Below, piece by piece: positions 33,174 through 42,835 of a stretch of DNA of 64,000 nt. The DNA comes from Odontocerum albicorne (lineage: Eukaryota; Arthropoda; Insecta; Trichoptera; Odontoceridae). The DNA lies in the NCBI GenBank assembly GCA_949825065.1, contig OX463863.1:16538345-16602344 (forward strand), in the 5' to 3' direction. The stretch's first letter is position 1; each line of letters begins with the position of its first letter. The notes under the pieces are model-generated. The model saw only the letters and a program-made list of their open reading frames with translations, did not search any database and had not been told where the DNA came from. The translations under genes and the position numbers were made by a program.

Positions 33174-33372
33174 ATGAACTCCCGGGAACTTTTCCCCAAA
33201 TGGGAACATGAAGAAGCCTCGGCCGTATCTGTGGAGGAGGAGAGAGCGGATGCTGAACAGCTCGGGACATTGTCGATGCCGGAGTACAGTATAGATATAG
33301 AAGAGGTTGATGTCAAGGTGGAGTGCGCTCAACTCAACAGTGCAGGGGCTGGACACACACGCACAGAGTACA
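33174..33372 (+). CDS. Zinc-finger gene D1, coding exon 1
   Basis: ATG 33174 is the first after the acceptor at 33108; exon ends before GTGAGT at 33373, phase 1, 199 nt. It encodes MNSRELFPKWEHEE then the acidic module: VEEE, a variable spacer, PEYSIDIEEVD, VKVEC. In D2 and D3 the first site is VKEE, so D1 alone has lost that lysine; VKVE still fits psi-K-x-E. Without splicing, translation would run to a stop at 33563. Followed by an intron containing a mariner. Confidence 0.68.
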
Positions 33373-33582
33373 GTGAGTGCTTTATGAGTTTAAAAATATT
33401 AAATATTTATTTATTAACATGGTCAAAATATTGTCTTGTTCCATTTTTACTTGAGATCTGCAACTTCAGTGATGGAGTTATAAAGTTAAAGAGGACTTTA
33501 AGTCGGAGAAATCCACATAGCATTCTGTGTTGCAGGAATTGTTGGATAAAACGACTTAAATGAGTGATAAACTTCACATATA

Positions 33583-34637
33583 TAAGGTAAAGCGATAAGA
33601 AATGTCAATTTTCATGTTGCGTCACGTTGAAACCAGTTTGCCACCGGCTACCGTTGGGTTAACACGTCGCGGTTGGTATCGTTTTGAAGCTCTATTAATA
33701 TCCTTTCTGTTTTGACATTCTTTTTTGGTTTTGGTCCATAGTACAAAAATGCAAAAGCCAGAGATTGAAGAGACACATTTGCGGTATTTTATGCTGTTTT
33801 TATTCGATAAAGGATTGAAGTCAAAAGAAGCTACCCAAACCATCTGCGATATTTATGGAGACATCTTGAATCCTCAAAAGTGCCATAGATGGTTTCAAAC
33901 GTTTAAAAGTGGTGATAGGGAATTAAAGGACAAACCAAAATCAAGAAGACCTCTTAAAATCGATGATGACACTTTCAACTCATTAGTGGAGTCCGATCCG
34001 CGTAAAACCATCAAGGAATTGTCACAAGATATCGGTTGTCCATGGTCAACAGTGAAGGACCATTTGAAAAGGCTCAGGAAAAAAATAGGCAAGGAATTTG
34101 GGTGCCGATATTGACTCTGAAAAAGGTTCTCCTTTGTCTTTGGGGGATGTTTTGGGAGTAATTCATTATGAATAACTTAAACCTGGTCAGACTGTTACAG
34201 CAGATGTGTATTGTGCCCAATTAGAATCAGTTTTAGTAAACAATCAGAGACAAATTCTACAACATGATAATGCAAGACCACACGCAGCAAGGATTACGCA
34301 GGAGAAAATAAAAGAGCTAAATTTAGAAGTTCTGCAACATCCACCATATTCACCTGATATTGCACCTTCGGATTACCATATTTTTAAGTCGATGGAACAT
34401 TCGCTTTGAGATTAAAAAATTACGAATGTCGAACAAGTTCGAAATCATTTGGAGTCATATTTTACCGAAAAACCGCCAGAATTTTACGAAAAATGTATTA
34501 AAAAAACTGCTTATTCTGTGGAGGAAGATCATCGATAACAACAGAAATTATTTAACGGAAAAATATTGTATAGTTTTTGTTTAAATCATTTTTTTGTCGC
34601 ATTCAAAAATATTATCATTTCTTTCCGCTTTACCTTA
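33583..34637 (+). mobile_element. Mariner, third type (U1 copy, internally deleted)
   Basis: Terminal repeats TAAGGTAAAGCG at both ends, flanked by TA. It is 1055 bp against 1274 bp in U2/U3, having lost transposase sequence between the helix-turn-helix region and the first-Asp region and some later codons. Lies in the intron between exons 1 and 2 of D1. Confidence 0.87.
33725..34409 (+). pseudogene. Mariner transposase, deleted (U1)
   Basis: N-terminal frame with the two helix-turn-helix regions (LFDKGLKSKEATQTICDIYG; ELSQDIGCPWSTVKDHLKR), then after a deletion a second frame with ILQHDNARPH and PPYSPDIAPSDYH. The first catalytic block (GDEK) is missing. Confidence 0.85.
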
Positions 34638-34733
34638 TAATAGAAACGAAATAAGATTAAGTGGTGTGCAACATTTTCTTCTTTATAATTTAAAGTTAAA
34701 TTTAAAGGAAATCCAAACAATCTTATATTTTAG

Positions 34734-34910
34734 ATTATGACATCTCATCAGGCAGAGTGTCGAGTGTCATGAGAATTATTTGGCCTCCAAAACTACATGA
34801 CTCGGGCTCTGGAAGTGATGCTGCTACTGGTAAACCCTTTGAGTGTGATGACTGTGGGGAGATGTACAAAAGTAAAGCCAGTTTAATAAACCACATCAGG
34901 AACCACAAAG
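34734..34910 (+). CDS. Zinc-finger gene D1, coding exon 2 (single finger)
   Basis: Acceptor TATATTTTAG ends at 34733; donor GTATTA at 34911. 177 nt, phase 1 at both ends. It encodes NYDISSGRVSSV, a linker and one diverged C2H2 finger FECDDCGEMYKSKASL-x2-H-x3-H. It takes the place of the second acidic module used by genes A and B. The donor is weaker than GTGAGT; read-through would stop at 34945. Confidence 0.65.
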
Positions 34911-35859
34911 GTATTAATGAATTACATATTCTCGTATTTGGGTAGTTTTGTGCACATCAGTACCGGTGTCATTATAACCTTATCATTGTTATTTGTATTG
35001 GAAATATTTTTATTTAATACATTTATGTATGCATTTTTTTGTTTAACTAGACAGAAAGGACGGAATGCTAAACTTTCCTATCGCAACATACTTCCTTTGC
35101 CTCGTCCACATACATACGTTTTACCAGTTCCAAGTGTTTAACTTAGTACAGTGTTCCGATCTAGGTGGGTTCAGAAGTCTGTCATAGTGCAATGTGTGTT
35201 GAGTTATCTCCTATTGTCACACTTCTGTATCAGTCGAGAGGTGAACCTATCATTCATCCTCATATACCAAAGTTGAGAAAGACATAAGCGCGTAAAGGGT
35301 GATGCTATCATGAGGATGCGGGCATGAGACTGTTCTACACCCCTCCGTTTGAGAGAAACTCGCTGTGACTATGATAGGGATCATTTTGACAGAATGTTAA
35401 AAATAATTTACCATTCCGTAAAAATCAATGACGCTTTTTACATGACACACGATAAAGATTTAAAAAAATTTAAATTGAACATGTATTGTAGTGAGAAAGG
35501 TATTTGTATGCAAGCAGCCACCATAAGAAAATTTAATGCCCTTCGTCTTTAAAGAATCCATGTTTGAATATAAGAAGACTTTGTTCTTTCATGAATTAAT
35601 AATTTAATAATGTTATGTTTTTAGATTTAATTACTTCTCTGCGGAAAATACAACAATAAAGTTAAATATTTTTATCTTAACTGTGTTAATTTTTTTCTAA
35701 GTCAACAATTCAATACAAGTTAATTGTTGTATGAATCAAAGAACTCAAATTCGAGAAATGCTTTATTACGAAAAGAACTAAGATATATCTTTTCAACCCT
35801 TCTATATTCAAAGAAATATATAATTCAGAGATTTTTTCTTAATTTTCATATATTTTTAG
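34911..35859 (+). other. Intron 2 of D1
   Basis: GTATTA donor to TATTTTTAG acceptor. The last 200 bases match the corresponding introns of A, B and C. Short frames at 34917-35141 and 35349-35552 are kept in all three units but show no family resemblance; I do not call them genes. Confidence 0.55.
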
Positions 35860-37169
35860 ATACAGGTCATACTAGTATGATCAACATTTATATAAATAAT
35901 CCATCCGGACAGAAATCCTATGGTTGTGGAAATCGTTCACAGACATTCTCACGAAAAGATAAATTAAGAGATCATGAAAGGATTCATAGTGGAGAGAAGC
36001 CTTACAGCTGTGGACAATGTGGAAAGTCATTCTCACAAAAATTATATTTGGAATCTCATGAAAGGATTCATAGTGGAGAAAAGCCTTACAGCTGTGGACA
36101 ATGTAGTAAGTCATTCTCACAAAAAAAAAATTTGAAATATCATGAAAATATTCATAGTGGAGAGAAACCTTACAGCTGTGGACAATGTGATAAGACATTC
36201 TCACGAAAAGACACATTAAAATATCATGAAAAAAATCATAGTGGAGAGAAGCCTTACAGCTGTGGACAATGTGATAAGACATTCTCACATAAAGGTAATT
36301 TTAAATCTCATGAAAGGGTACATAATGGAGAGAAGCCCTACAGCTGTGGACAATGTGATGAGACATTCTTACGAAAGTGTGATTTGAAATATCATGAAGG
36401 GATTCATAGTGGAGAGAAACCTTACAGCTGTGGACAATGTGATAAGACATTCTCACATAAAGGTAATTTTAAATCTCATGAAAGGGTTCATAGTGGAGAG
36501 AAGCCTTACAGCTGTGGACAATGTGATAAGACATTCTTACGAAAAGGTGATTTGAAATCTCATGAAATTATTCATAGTGGAGAGAAGCCTTACAGCTGTG
36601 GACAATGTGATGAGACATTCTTACGAAAGTGTGATTTGAAATATCATGAAGGGATTCATAGTGGAGAGAAACCTTACAGCTGTGGACAATGTGATAAGAC
36701 ATTCTCACATAAAGGTAATTTTAAATCTCATGAAAGGGTTCATAGTGGAGAGAAGCCTTACAGCTGTGGACAATGTGATAAGACATTCTTACGGAAAGGT
36801 GATTTGAAATCTCATGAAAGGATTCATAGTGGAGAAAAACCTTACAGTTGTGGACAATGTGATAAGACATACTCTCAAAAAAGAACATTAAAATCTCATG
36901 AAAGAATTCATAGTGGAGAGAAGCCCTACAGCTGTGGACAGTGTGATAAGACATTCTTACGAAAACATGTTTTGAAATTTCATGAAATTATTCATAGTGG
37001 AGAGAAACCTTACAGCTGTGGACAATGTGATAAGACATTCTCACTTAAATGTAATTTAAAATCTCATGAAAGGATTCATAGTGGAGAGAAGCCTTACAGC
37101 TGTGGACAATGTGATGAGACATTCTCACGAAAAGATCAATTCAAATCTCATGAAAGGATTCACAGTTGA
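35860..37169 (+). CDS. Zinc-finger gene D1, exon 3: 14 C2H2 fingers
   Basis: Joins exon 2 in phase 1 (DTGHTSMIN), one degenerate finger (YGCGNRSQTF, first pair of Cys incomplete), then 14 fingers with HSGEKP linkers, ending RIHS and TGA at 37167-37169. Fingers 5-7 and 8-10 are a duplicated three-finger block (helices RKCD, HKGN, RKGD; 36337-36588 and 36589-36840). Finger 2 looks like a fusion of fingers 2 and 3 of D3. Spliced protein 561 residues. Probable nuclear DNA-binding regulator, target unknown. Confidence 0.87.
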
Positions 37170-37400
37170 GAGAAGCCTTGCAGCTGTGAAAAATGTGTGA
37201 AGACATTATCTGATAATGCAAATTTAATTCGCCATTTGAGGATTCATATTGGAATATATCCCTACTGCTGTATGAATTGTGCGAGAATATTTTCACCAAA
37301 AAAATGACCTAATATTTCATTCAAGGATTGATGCTGGAGAAACATGACAGCTGTGGACTGTGTGGGAAGCAGTCTCAAACAATAGAAGTTCAATAGGCCA
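37170..37400 (+). pseudogene. Fossil fingers after the D1 stop
   Basis: After TGA (a GGA to TGA change in the linker HSGEKP) the same frame still reads EKPCSCEKCVKTLSDNANLI, RHLRIH and YCCMNCARIFSPKK before further stops. The same stop and tail occur in D2, D3 and unit C, so it is ancestral. Confidence 0.7.
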
Positions 37401-37714
37401 TTAAATCTATGGAAATTTCAGGAAGACATTCTTCGAAAAAAGTTATTTAATATCTTGTGCAAAAATTCACATTGAAGAGAAATACTGAAACGGTATTGTC
37501 GAGTTACATTTTAAATTAAAGCCAGCGAGAAATTCATTTTTCAAAAAATCAGTATCGATAACCTAAATTTTTAACATAAAATTTTATTATTTTTCATAAC
37601 TTTTGAAATAGTTTTTCAGGTGCTATATTTTGTTGTTTTACTATTTAATAAATGAATAGCCTGTGTTTTGATGCACTTTCCTGGACACTGTGGATTAATG
37701 TTATGTTTATTATC

Positions 37715-37720
37715 AATAAA
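37715..37720 (+). terminator. Candidate polyadenylation signal, D1
   Basis: AATAAA in TATTATCAATAAAACTGC, at the place aligned with 10669 in gene A. Confidence 0.65.
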
Positions 37721-38086
37721 ACTGCTTGAATTATTGGAATTTTTTTATTATATTGATACCACCTCCCAGTAATAGAAAAATTAAATGTCTCTATGGTACT
37801 ACTACCGTGACTGTAGGAGCGTATACAAGGGGCTCAAGGTGACAATGACAACTCAAGTAAATACTTTTACAATTTTATTAAATATGGAAGCGATATTAAA
37901 TATGGTCGATAACGGTTCAGGTAGGGTACCCGCGTTAGTCCGAGAATAATGTTAGGTCGGTTCGAGGTGAACGGCAATGCTGGGCCAAGCAGGACAGCAA
38001 ATCTTTGAATTAAGAAACTGTTTAATGCTAGTCCCTGTATAATTTGCTAATAGTGGGTTAGTGAAAACGATCAACTATACTGCCCT
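37721..38086. other. Unassigned intergenic stretch in U1
   Basis: Repeated in U2 and U3. No coding frame; moderately GC-rich around 37910-37990. Confidence 0.4.
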
Positions 38087-38445
38087 CATAAGTAAAAACG
38101 CATCTAATGGGAAAGAAATTTAATTTAGTTTGAGGCAATACCCCATACCAAATTCTGAACATAAATAATTCATTACACAAAATACATACATAATAATCCA
38201 TAAAAAAAATACAGTAAACCATTTATTTCAATACAAAAATCGACCATACATAATCCATAACAAAAATACAGTATACCATTTATTTCAATACAAAAATCGA
38301 CAATGTCTGCTTTAATTTTACAAAATGCTAGGGTTATCTAAGCAAAAAAGCAGTAAAATGTGATTTATAAGCAAAAGGACAGCAAGTGCCTATGCGTTTT
38401 TGCTTATGAATCACATTTTTACAGCTTTTTTGTTTATGAATCACA
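38087..38445. repeat. Candidate non-autonomous element with inverted CATAAGYAAAAACGCAT
   Basis: CATAAGTAAAAACGCAT at 38087-38103 recurs inverted at 38392-38408 (ATGCGTTTTTGCTTATG). A hairpin with arms of about 24 bp (GTAAAATGTGATTTATAAGC) spans 38353-38422. A 40-bp direct repeat (CATTTATTTCAATACAAAAA) lies between. True ends are unclear. Confidence 0.5.
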
Positions 38446-39297
38446 ACATTTTTGGCACACCGCTACACCTACGATTTAACCATTCTCTGGCAATATCATC
38501 GAGAGGAAGGGAAGATGCAGACTCACCAGAGACACATGACACGCATGGCAACTAATCAAATGTTCACCATCCCAAGAGTTAAAACATCTTTTGCCCAAAG
38601 GCAATATGATAAGACATTCTCACTTAAATGTAATTTCAAATAGGGTGCTGAATTCAATAAAGGCTAAGGGAGGAAAACAATTTAAGCAGTCAATCGGCGC
38701 GTGGTTATTGGGACAGGAGTTTTGAGTATTTGGGCTTGCAAGAGGAATGACTTGTAGCAAAGGTTTTTATGATCTCTTGAGTGTGTCTGAGGAGTTTGAT
38801 TCGCGTGATGTATACATGTGTAATTGATTGTCACTGTTTGTCAGGTCGATGAGAATGTGCAATGGGATTTAATATAATCAAAAATCGGAAAGAAGTATCG
38901 ATTTATTTTTTCATGCTATATGTCCTCAGTGAGATACAGGCAACAGCCTAGTTTACTGGGGACACGACAAATGAAAGGTAACAATCCTAGATCCATTAAA
39001 ATTGTGTCCAAATTAAATACCAGTACCGGGCAGTAAGTAATCCACATGGGGCTTAAACTCAAAGCGTATGAATGACAGAGATGATTCTCTACAAAACCGA
39101 TTATGGCTGACAAGTCTCTTTCTTAAGAAAGGAGCACCTTTGTAGAGCGTTGTCTCTGTCATTCACACATTTTGAGTTTAAGCCCCATGTGTATTTCTTA
39201 TTGCCAGGTACTGTACTTGTTGTTTTTTTTTCACAAATAATGTACATGTCTTGTCATGTGTAAAATAAATGAAAAATAAAAAAAATTGTTTTGTTAT
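38446..39297 (+). mobile_element. 3' end of LINE family 2 (U1)
   Basis: Aligns with 28410-29172: end of ORF2 (MFTIPRVKTSFAQRQ), 3' UTR with TTTACTGGGGACACGACAAA and an AAAATAAA-type tail. A 35-bp finger-derived filler sits at 38602-38636 and a foldback MITE at 39021-39213. Confidence 0.78.
39021..39213. mobile_element. 193-bp foldback MITE in the LINE tail (U1)
   Basis: Nearly palindromic: the left arm CAGTACCGGGCAGTAAGTAA... and the complemented right arm CAGTACCTGGCAATAAGAAA... both continue CACATGGGGCTTAAACTC. TAC flanks both sides (39018-39020, 39214-39216). The LINE at 29085-29100 lacks it, serving as an empty-site reference. Confidence 0.83.
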
Positions 39298-39595
39298 AAG
39301 TATTTTATCGAGAACATTTCTAGAGTAAAATCTTTCTTATGGACACAAAAATTTTACTAAAGAGACGCGGTATTATTGTCCAGATTGTAAGAAAAAGGTC
39401 TTTGTTTGCCGTGCTTTAAATTTAGGATACCAAAAGATTGTTTTGAAAATTTTTTTTTTTTATAAAACCATGTGTTGGCGACCCCTGACGAGCAAGATGC
39501 AAATAATTACATAAAATTAACTGAAAACATTTTATTCTGACAAAATTTATATTTAAAATAATGTAATAAAAACCAAACTGCATATTTTATTAGGC
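39298..39595. other. Unassigned stretch left of the DNA transposon (U1)
   Basis: Contains a short readable piece (KETRYYCPDCKKKVFVC near 39358-39410) with a Cys-x2-Cys pair that could be a transposase zinc tail, but too short to assign. Confidence 0.35.
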
Positions 39596-39599
39596 ATAT

Positions 39600-41979
39600 T
39601 GTCGTCATACAAGAGAAAGTGACCAAGTGCATTTTTCGCGAAAACGTGATTTTTGACTATCTGACATCTTACTAACATAATGGTGGCCTGGAAGAAATAA
39701 CACAGCAAGAACTTGGAATAATAATAATAATATCTTGACTTGTTTAAAATGACTATCTGCATAAACGTTTTTTTTCTTACAAGCAAAATTGACTATTGGA
39801 CATAGTCATTTTTTCTTGTAATTTTATACAAGAAAAAGTGACTAAGTGACAGTTGGTCATTTTTGCTTGTACTAACAATTTTCAACACCGTGAAGTTAGT
39901 CAAAATTTTGTACGAAAGTTTGACAATTAATTTTTTCTCTCGAAAAACAGTGACAAAATTCGAAATAAATATGTGCAGTCTAAAATCCCTGTGCGGAAAA
40001 GTGTAACTGCAAAAAATGCAAAGACTTCCAGCAGATCTTACTTTTTACGCAAAACAGACACAGAATTACAACGTGTTTGTAAAAGTTTTATATCAAAACA
40101 TGCTGTACTCGTATAAGCCATGGTCCAGTAGACAATGCTTTTGAACATAAAGACGCCATATATGGCATCTATAGTGGTACTGATTTACGAGGAAAGTCTG
40201 AACCTGGAAACAAAACCTCAGAAGCTCGAGCGAAGAAAGTTGAGGAGCACATTGGGAATTTTCCAGTAATGGAATCCCACTATTGTCGCAAGTCAAGCAA
40301 CAGAAAATATCTTCCTCCAGGGCTATCAATTTCTAAAATGTACAGCCTTTATGTTAAGAAATGTGAGAGTGATAATGACATGAACTTTGTTTCAAAAACC
40401 ACCTACACTCGAATATTCGGAAATAATTTTAACTTATCATTTTTTCACTCAAAAAAAGATCAGTGTCTGCTATGCAATAATGCATCGGTGGAAGACAAAA
40501 CTGATTCTAGGAGCAATTACAGCAAACACCTAGCAAGACGTCACGAAGCCAATTCTGCAAAGGCCCTAGATTAAATACGTGCTACTATTGACACTTCGTT
40601 TAAAAGTGCAACGTTTGACTTACAGAGTGTCTTGCAAATTCCCTCATCAGAAGCTGCACAAATGTACTACAGTCGTAAATTATACACGTGCAATTAGAGT
40701 ATTTATGAGGCTGCTCCTCCAAACCCTGCTCATTGTTACGTATGGACAGAAGTAAACGGACAACGTGGTAGTTGTGAAATAGGCTCAGCGTTGCAGGCTT
40801 GGATAAAAAATCTGGATAAAAATGTGACAGAGATATCATTGTATTCAGATACCTGTTCTGGACAAAACTGCAATCAATACATAGCGTCATTATTTATGCA
40901 TATAACTCAAACGACTCTAATTAAACGTATACAACATAACTTCATGGAATCAGGACATTCTTACGTGGAAGTTGATTCTATGCGTAGTGCTATAGAGTCA
41001 GCCAAAAAACATTTTAATGTGTATACCCTTAATGATTGGATCAACATATTTAAAGCAGCTCGATCCAATAGAAATAAAAATAAAAACAGCGAGCCATATG
41101 AAGTGCATGAGTTAAGATTTGACGATATGCTAAATCTCAAATTACTTGCCTCAAAAATGATCAAAAACCGCACAAAAAATTAAGACAATGAAATTGTTTC
41201 GTGGCTGCAAATTAAATGCTTACGATATGAGGACGCCAGACCAGGACAAATTCTTTCTAAGTATTCTTATAATGAAGATTTTAAAATCCTGTCAATGTTT
41301 GGGCGACGATTGCCATCACTTTTTCCTCCATTGACGTATTTATACAAAAAAGAACTCAGTATAACCAAGCAAAAAGAGAAAGATTTACTGAAGCTATGTA
41401 CTAAGACACTGGAGCAACTCCTTATGACTATCATGGATGGTACTCGTACAGATCACTTTCTGTCAATAATAAAGAAGACCGAGCAGAGCACCAGCACCAG
41501 AACCAAACTTGGATTCTGAATCTGAGGCAGAATAATATATTTATTCTTTTTGTTCTTTCAATAGGATTGTTTTCTATGTTATGTACCTACCTAGTTTATT
41601 TTCCATAAAAAATTGTTTTTTTCTTAATAATAATTATAAGTATTAAAAAAATAATAATGTTCAAAGAAAATTAGGCACCTGTCTTTCATTTTTCATACCT
41701 CATTCTAATAATCAAAAGTGACTATCTGCCATTTTTTTCTTTGATTCATGTGTGGTAAAACTGACCAACTGCTTTGGGAATTTTTAAAAGCTAAAGTATG
41801 AAAATTTTCAAAAATATTATTTCTTTATTTTGAAAGCAATGAACATTTCTACACACACAAAAATAATCACAAGTGTGAATACATTCATTTCTTTTTTAAA
41901 TTGATAATAAAAATGGTTAAATGGCTCTCCTGAACATTTTACATTTTGTTAGTTGGTCACTTTCTTTTGTATGACGACG
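39600..41979 (+). mobile_element. 2380-bp DNA transposon of a poorly characterised superfamily (U1)
   Basis: Terminal repeats TGTCGTCATACAAGAGAAAG and, complemented, CGTCGTCATACAAAAGAAAG, continuing TGACCAA (about 28 of 30 bases alike). ATAT is duplicated at 39596-39599 and 41980-41983. U3 keeps the empty site AGGCATATGTATTT at 63612-63625, which fixes the ends. Subterminal copies of AAGTGACYAAGTG lie inside. The transposase reads KxDQCxLC, SDTCSGQNCN and GHSYVEVDS, a family I know only as uncharacterised animal ORFs (DUF7869-like; name from memory). Confidence 0.85.
40140..41519 (+). pseudogene. Transposase of the 2380-bp element, three nonsense codons (U1)
   Basis: One frame runs from about 40140 to 41519, broken only by TAA (40572-40574), TAG (40695-40697) and TAA (41181-41183). 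Order: DLRGKSEPG, ESHYCRKSS, LSISKMYSLYV, a zinc-like KKDQCLLC...H-x4-H (about 40455-40540), YVWTEVNGQRG, SLYSDTCSGQNCNQY, FMESGHSYVEVDSM, W-I-N-I-F and ITKQKEKDLLKLC near the end. Family members I recall have Asp in the YVW(D/E) block; here Thr. SD and E-x-D could be RNase H-like catalytic acids (inference). Dead copy, identical in U2. Confidence 0.75.
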
Positions 41980-41983
41980 ATAT

Positions 41984-42160
41984 GTATTTCCTATATAGGA
42001 AAAAAAGTCAAGATTAAAAAAACAAACTCCACGGCACGGTCTAATTGATTTGACGTTGGAATGATGAGGGGATCCTCGAATACGAGGTCCAGCAACGATG
42101 TGTTTTTGAATGGACAATTTGACTAATAAACGTGTTGTTAATAGGAGTTAAGTATCAAAA
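41984..42160. other. Unassigned stretch between transposon and hAT fragment (U1)
   Basis: Present in U1, U2 and (63619-63797) U3; no coding content recognised. Confidence 0.35.
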
Positions 42161-42376
42161 GATGAATATCCATCTTTAAGCTGTAACGCTATAAATTTAT
42201 TAATGTCATTTTCAACAACCTATTCATGCGAAAAAGCATTTTCATCCATGTCCTCAATAAAATCGAAACAAAGGAATAGACTGGACGTGAATGCAGCACT
42301 TCGTCTGTCAGAGACAGCACTGCAGCCAAGAATATCCAATATATTAACAAAGATGCAACAGCAGGTTTCGCATTAG
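42161..42376 (+). pseudogene. hAT transposase C-terminal (dimerisation) fragment (U1)
   Basis: Reads DEYPSLSCNAINLLMSFSTT, YSCEKAFSSMSSIKSKQRNR, LDVNAALRLSET and ends QQQVSH before TAG, the C-terminal region of ZBED/GTF2IRD2-type hAT transposases, without stops. The 5' body is absent here; a matching N-terminal relic is at 30986-31330. Confidence 0.8.
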
Positions 42377-42620
42377 TTTGTTGAAAAAACCCCATTGTTT
42401 TTGTTAAATTTGAATTGTATCAGACAATGTTACAATTAAAAGTGTTTAACTGTTATATGTATATTTATTTGTTAATTATAGTTACACATGTCCATCTGTC
42501 ACAATATAAGATTAAAAAAATATTAAATAAAAAAAACATTTTTATTTCAGTATTAGTGGTCCGCGAAAATTTTTTCCTTTTTTTACCGGTCCGCGGGTCT
42601 AAAAAGGTTGGGGAACACTG
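42377..42620. mobile_element. hAT 3' UTR and right terminal repeat (U1/U2 boundary)
   Basis: Ends GGTTGGGGAACACTG; complemented, CAGTGTTCCCCAACC is a typical hAT terminal repeat. Next to it is CTATAGAT, the size of a hAT target duplication. CTATAGAT is also the first 8 bases of U1 (31431). Confidence 0.75.
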
Positions 42621-42694
42621 CTATAGATCATTCGGGTTTTGTATGAATATAATAATATTTTCTTCAAATCTCAACTACTCATATATTTTCCATC

Positions 42695-42835
42695 AACACT
42701 GGCGTATACTCCTTCATATATAAGAACTCACGGCCATTACCCAAGAAGAACAATTGTGTACTTAAATTTTAGCATCACTTGACACTGGCGTATACTCCTT
42801 CATAAATAGGAGTGCACGGCCATTATTAAAGAAGA
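42695..42835. repeat. GGCCATTATTCAAGAAG repeat cluster upstream of D2
   Basis: Two cores as before D1, with small indels. Confidence 0.75.

Larger units (their letters stand above)
31431..42620 (+). repeat. Tandem unit U1 (11,190 bp) with gene D1
   Basis: Starts at CTATAGATCATTCGGG and ends at the hAT terminal repeat (GGTTGGGGAACACTG). U1 lacks the solo LTR of U2/U3 and has an internally deleted mariner, but has the 2380-bp DNA transposon. From 34507 onward I found no difference from U2. Confidence 0.88.

Noticed and set aside
34917..35552. Small frames in intron 2 of the D genes (34917-35141, 35349-35552 and copies)
   Set aside because: Conserved among units only because the units are recent duplicates; D3 shows amino-acid changes and there is no family resemblance.
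39358..39410. Possible piggyBac C-terminal zinc tail (KETRYYCPDC...)
   Set aside because: Only about 17 residues with a single Cys pair resemble it; no catalytic region nearby.
40600..40890. Minus-strand frames inside the 2380-bp transposon
   Set aside because: Antisense to the transposase frame; no similarity of their own.
42415..42723. Plus-strand 102-codon frame at the U1/U2 boundary
   Set aside because: It runs through the hAT terminal repeat into the next unit and is composed of low-complexity AT-rich codons.
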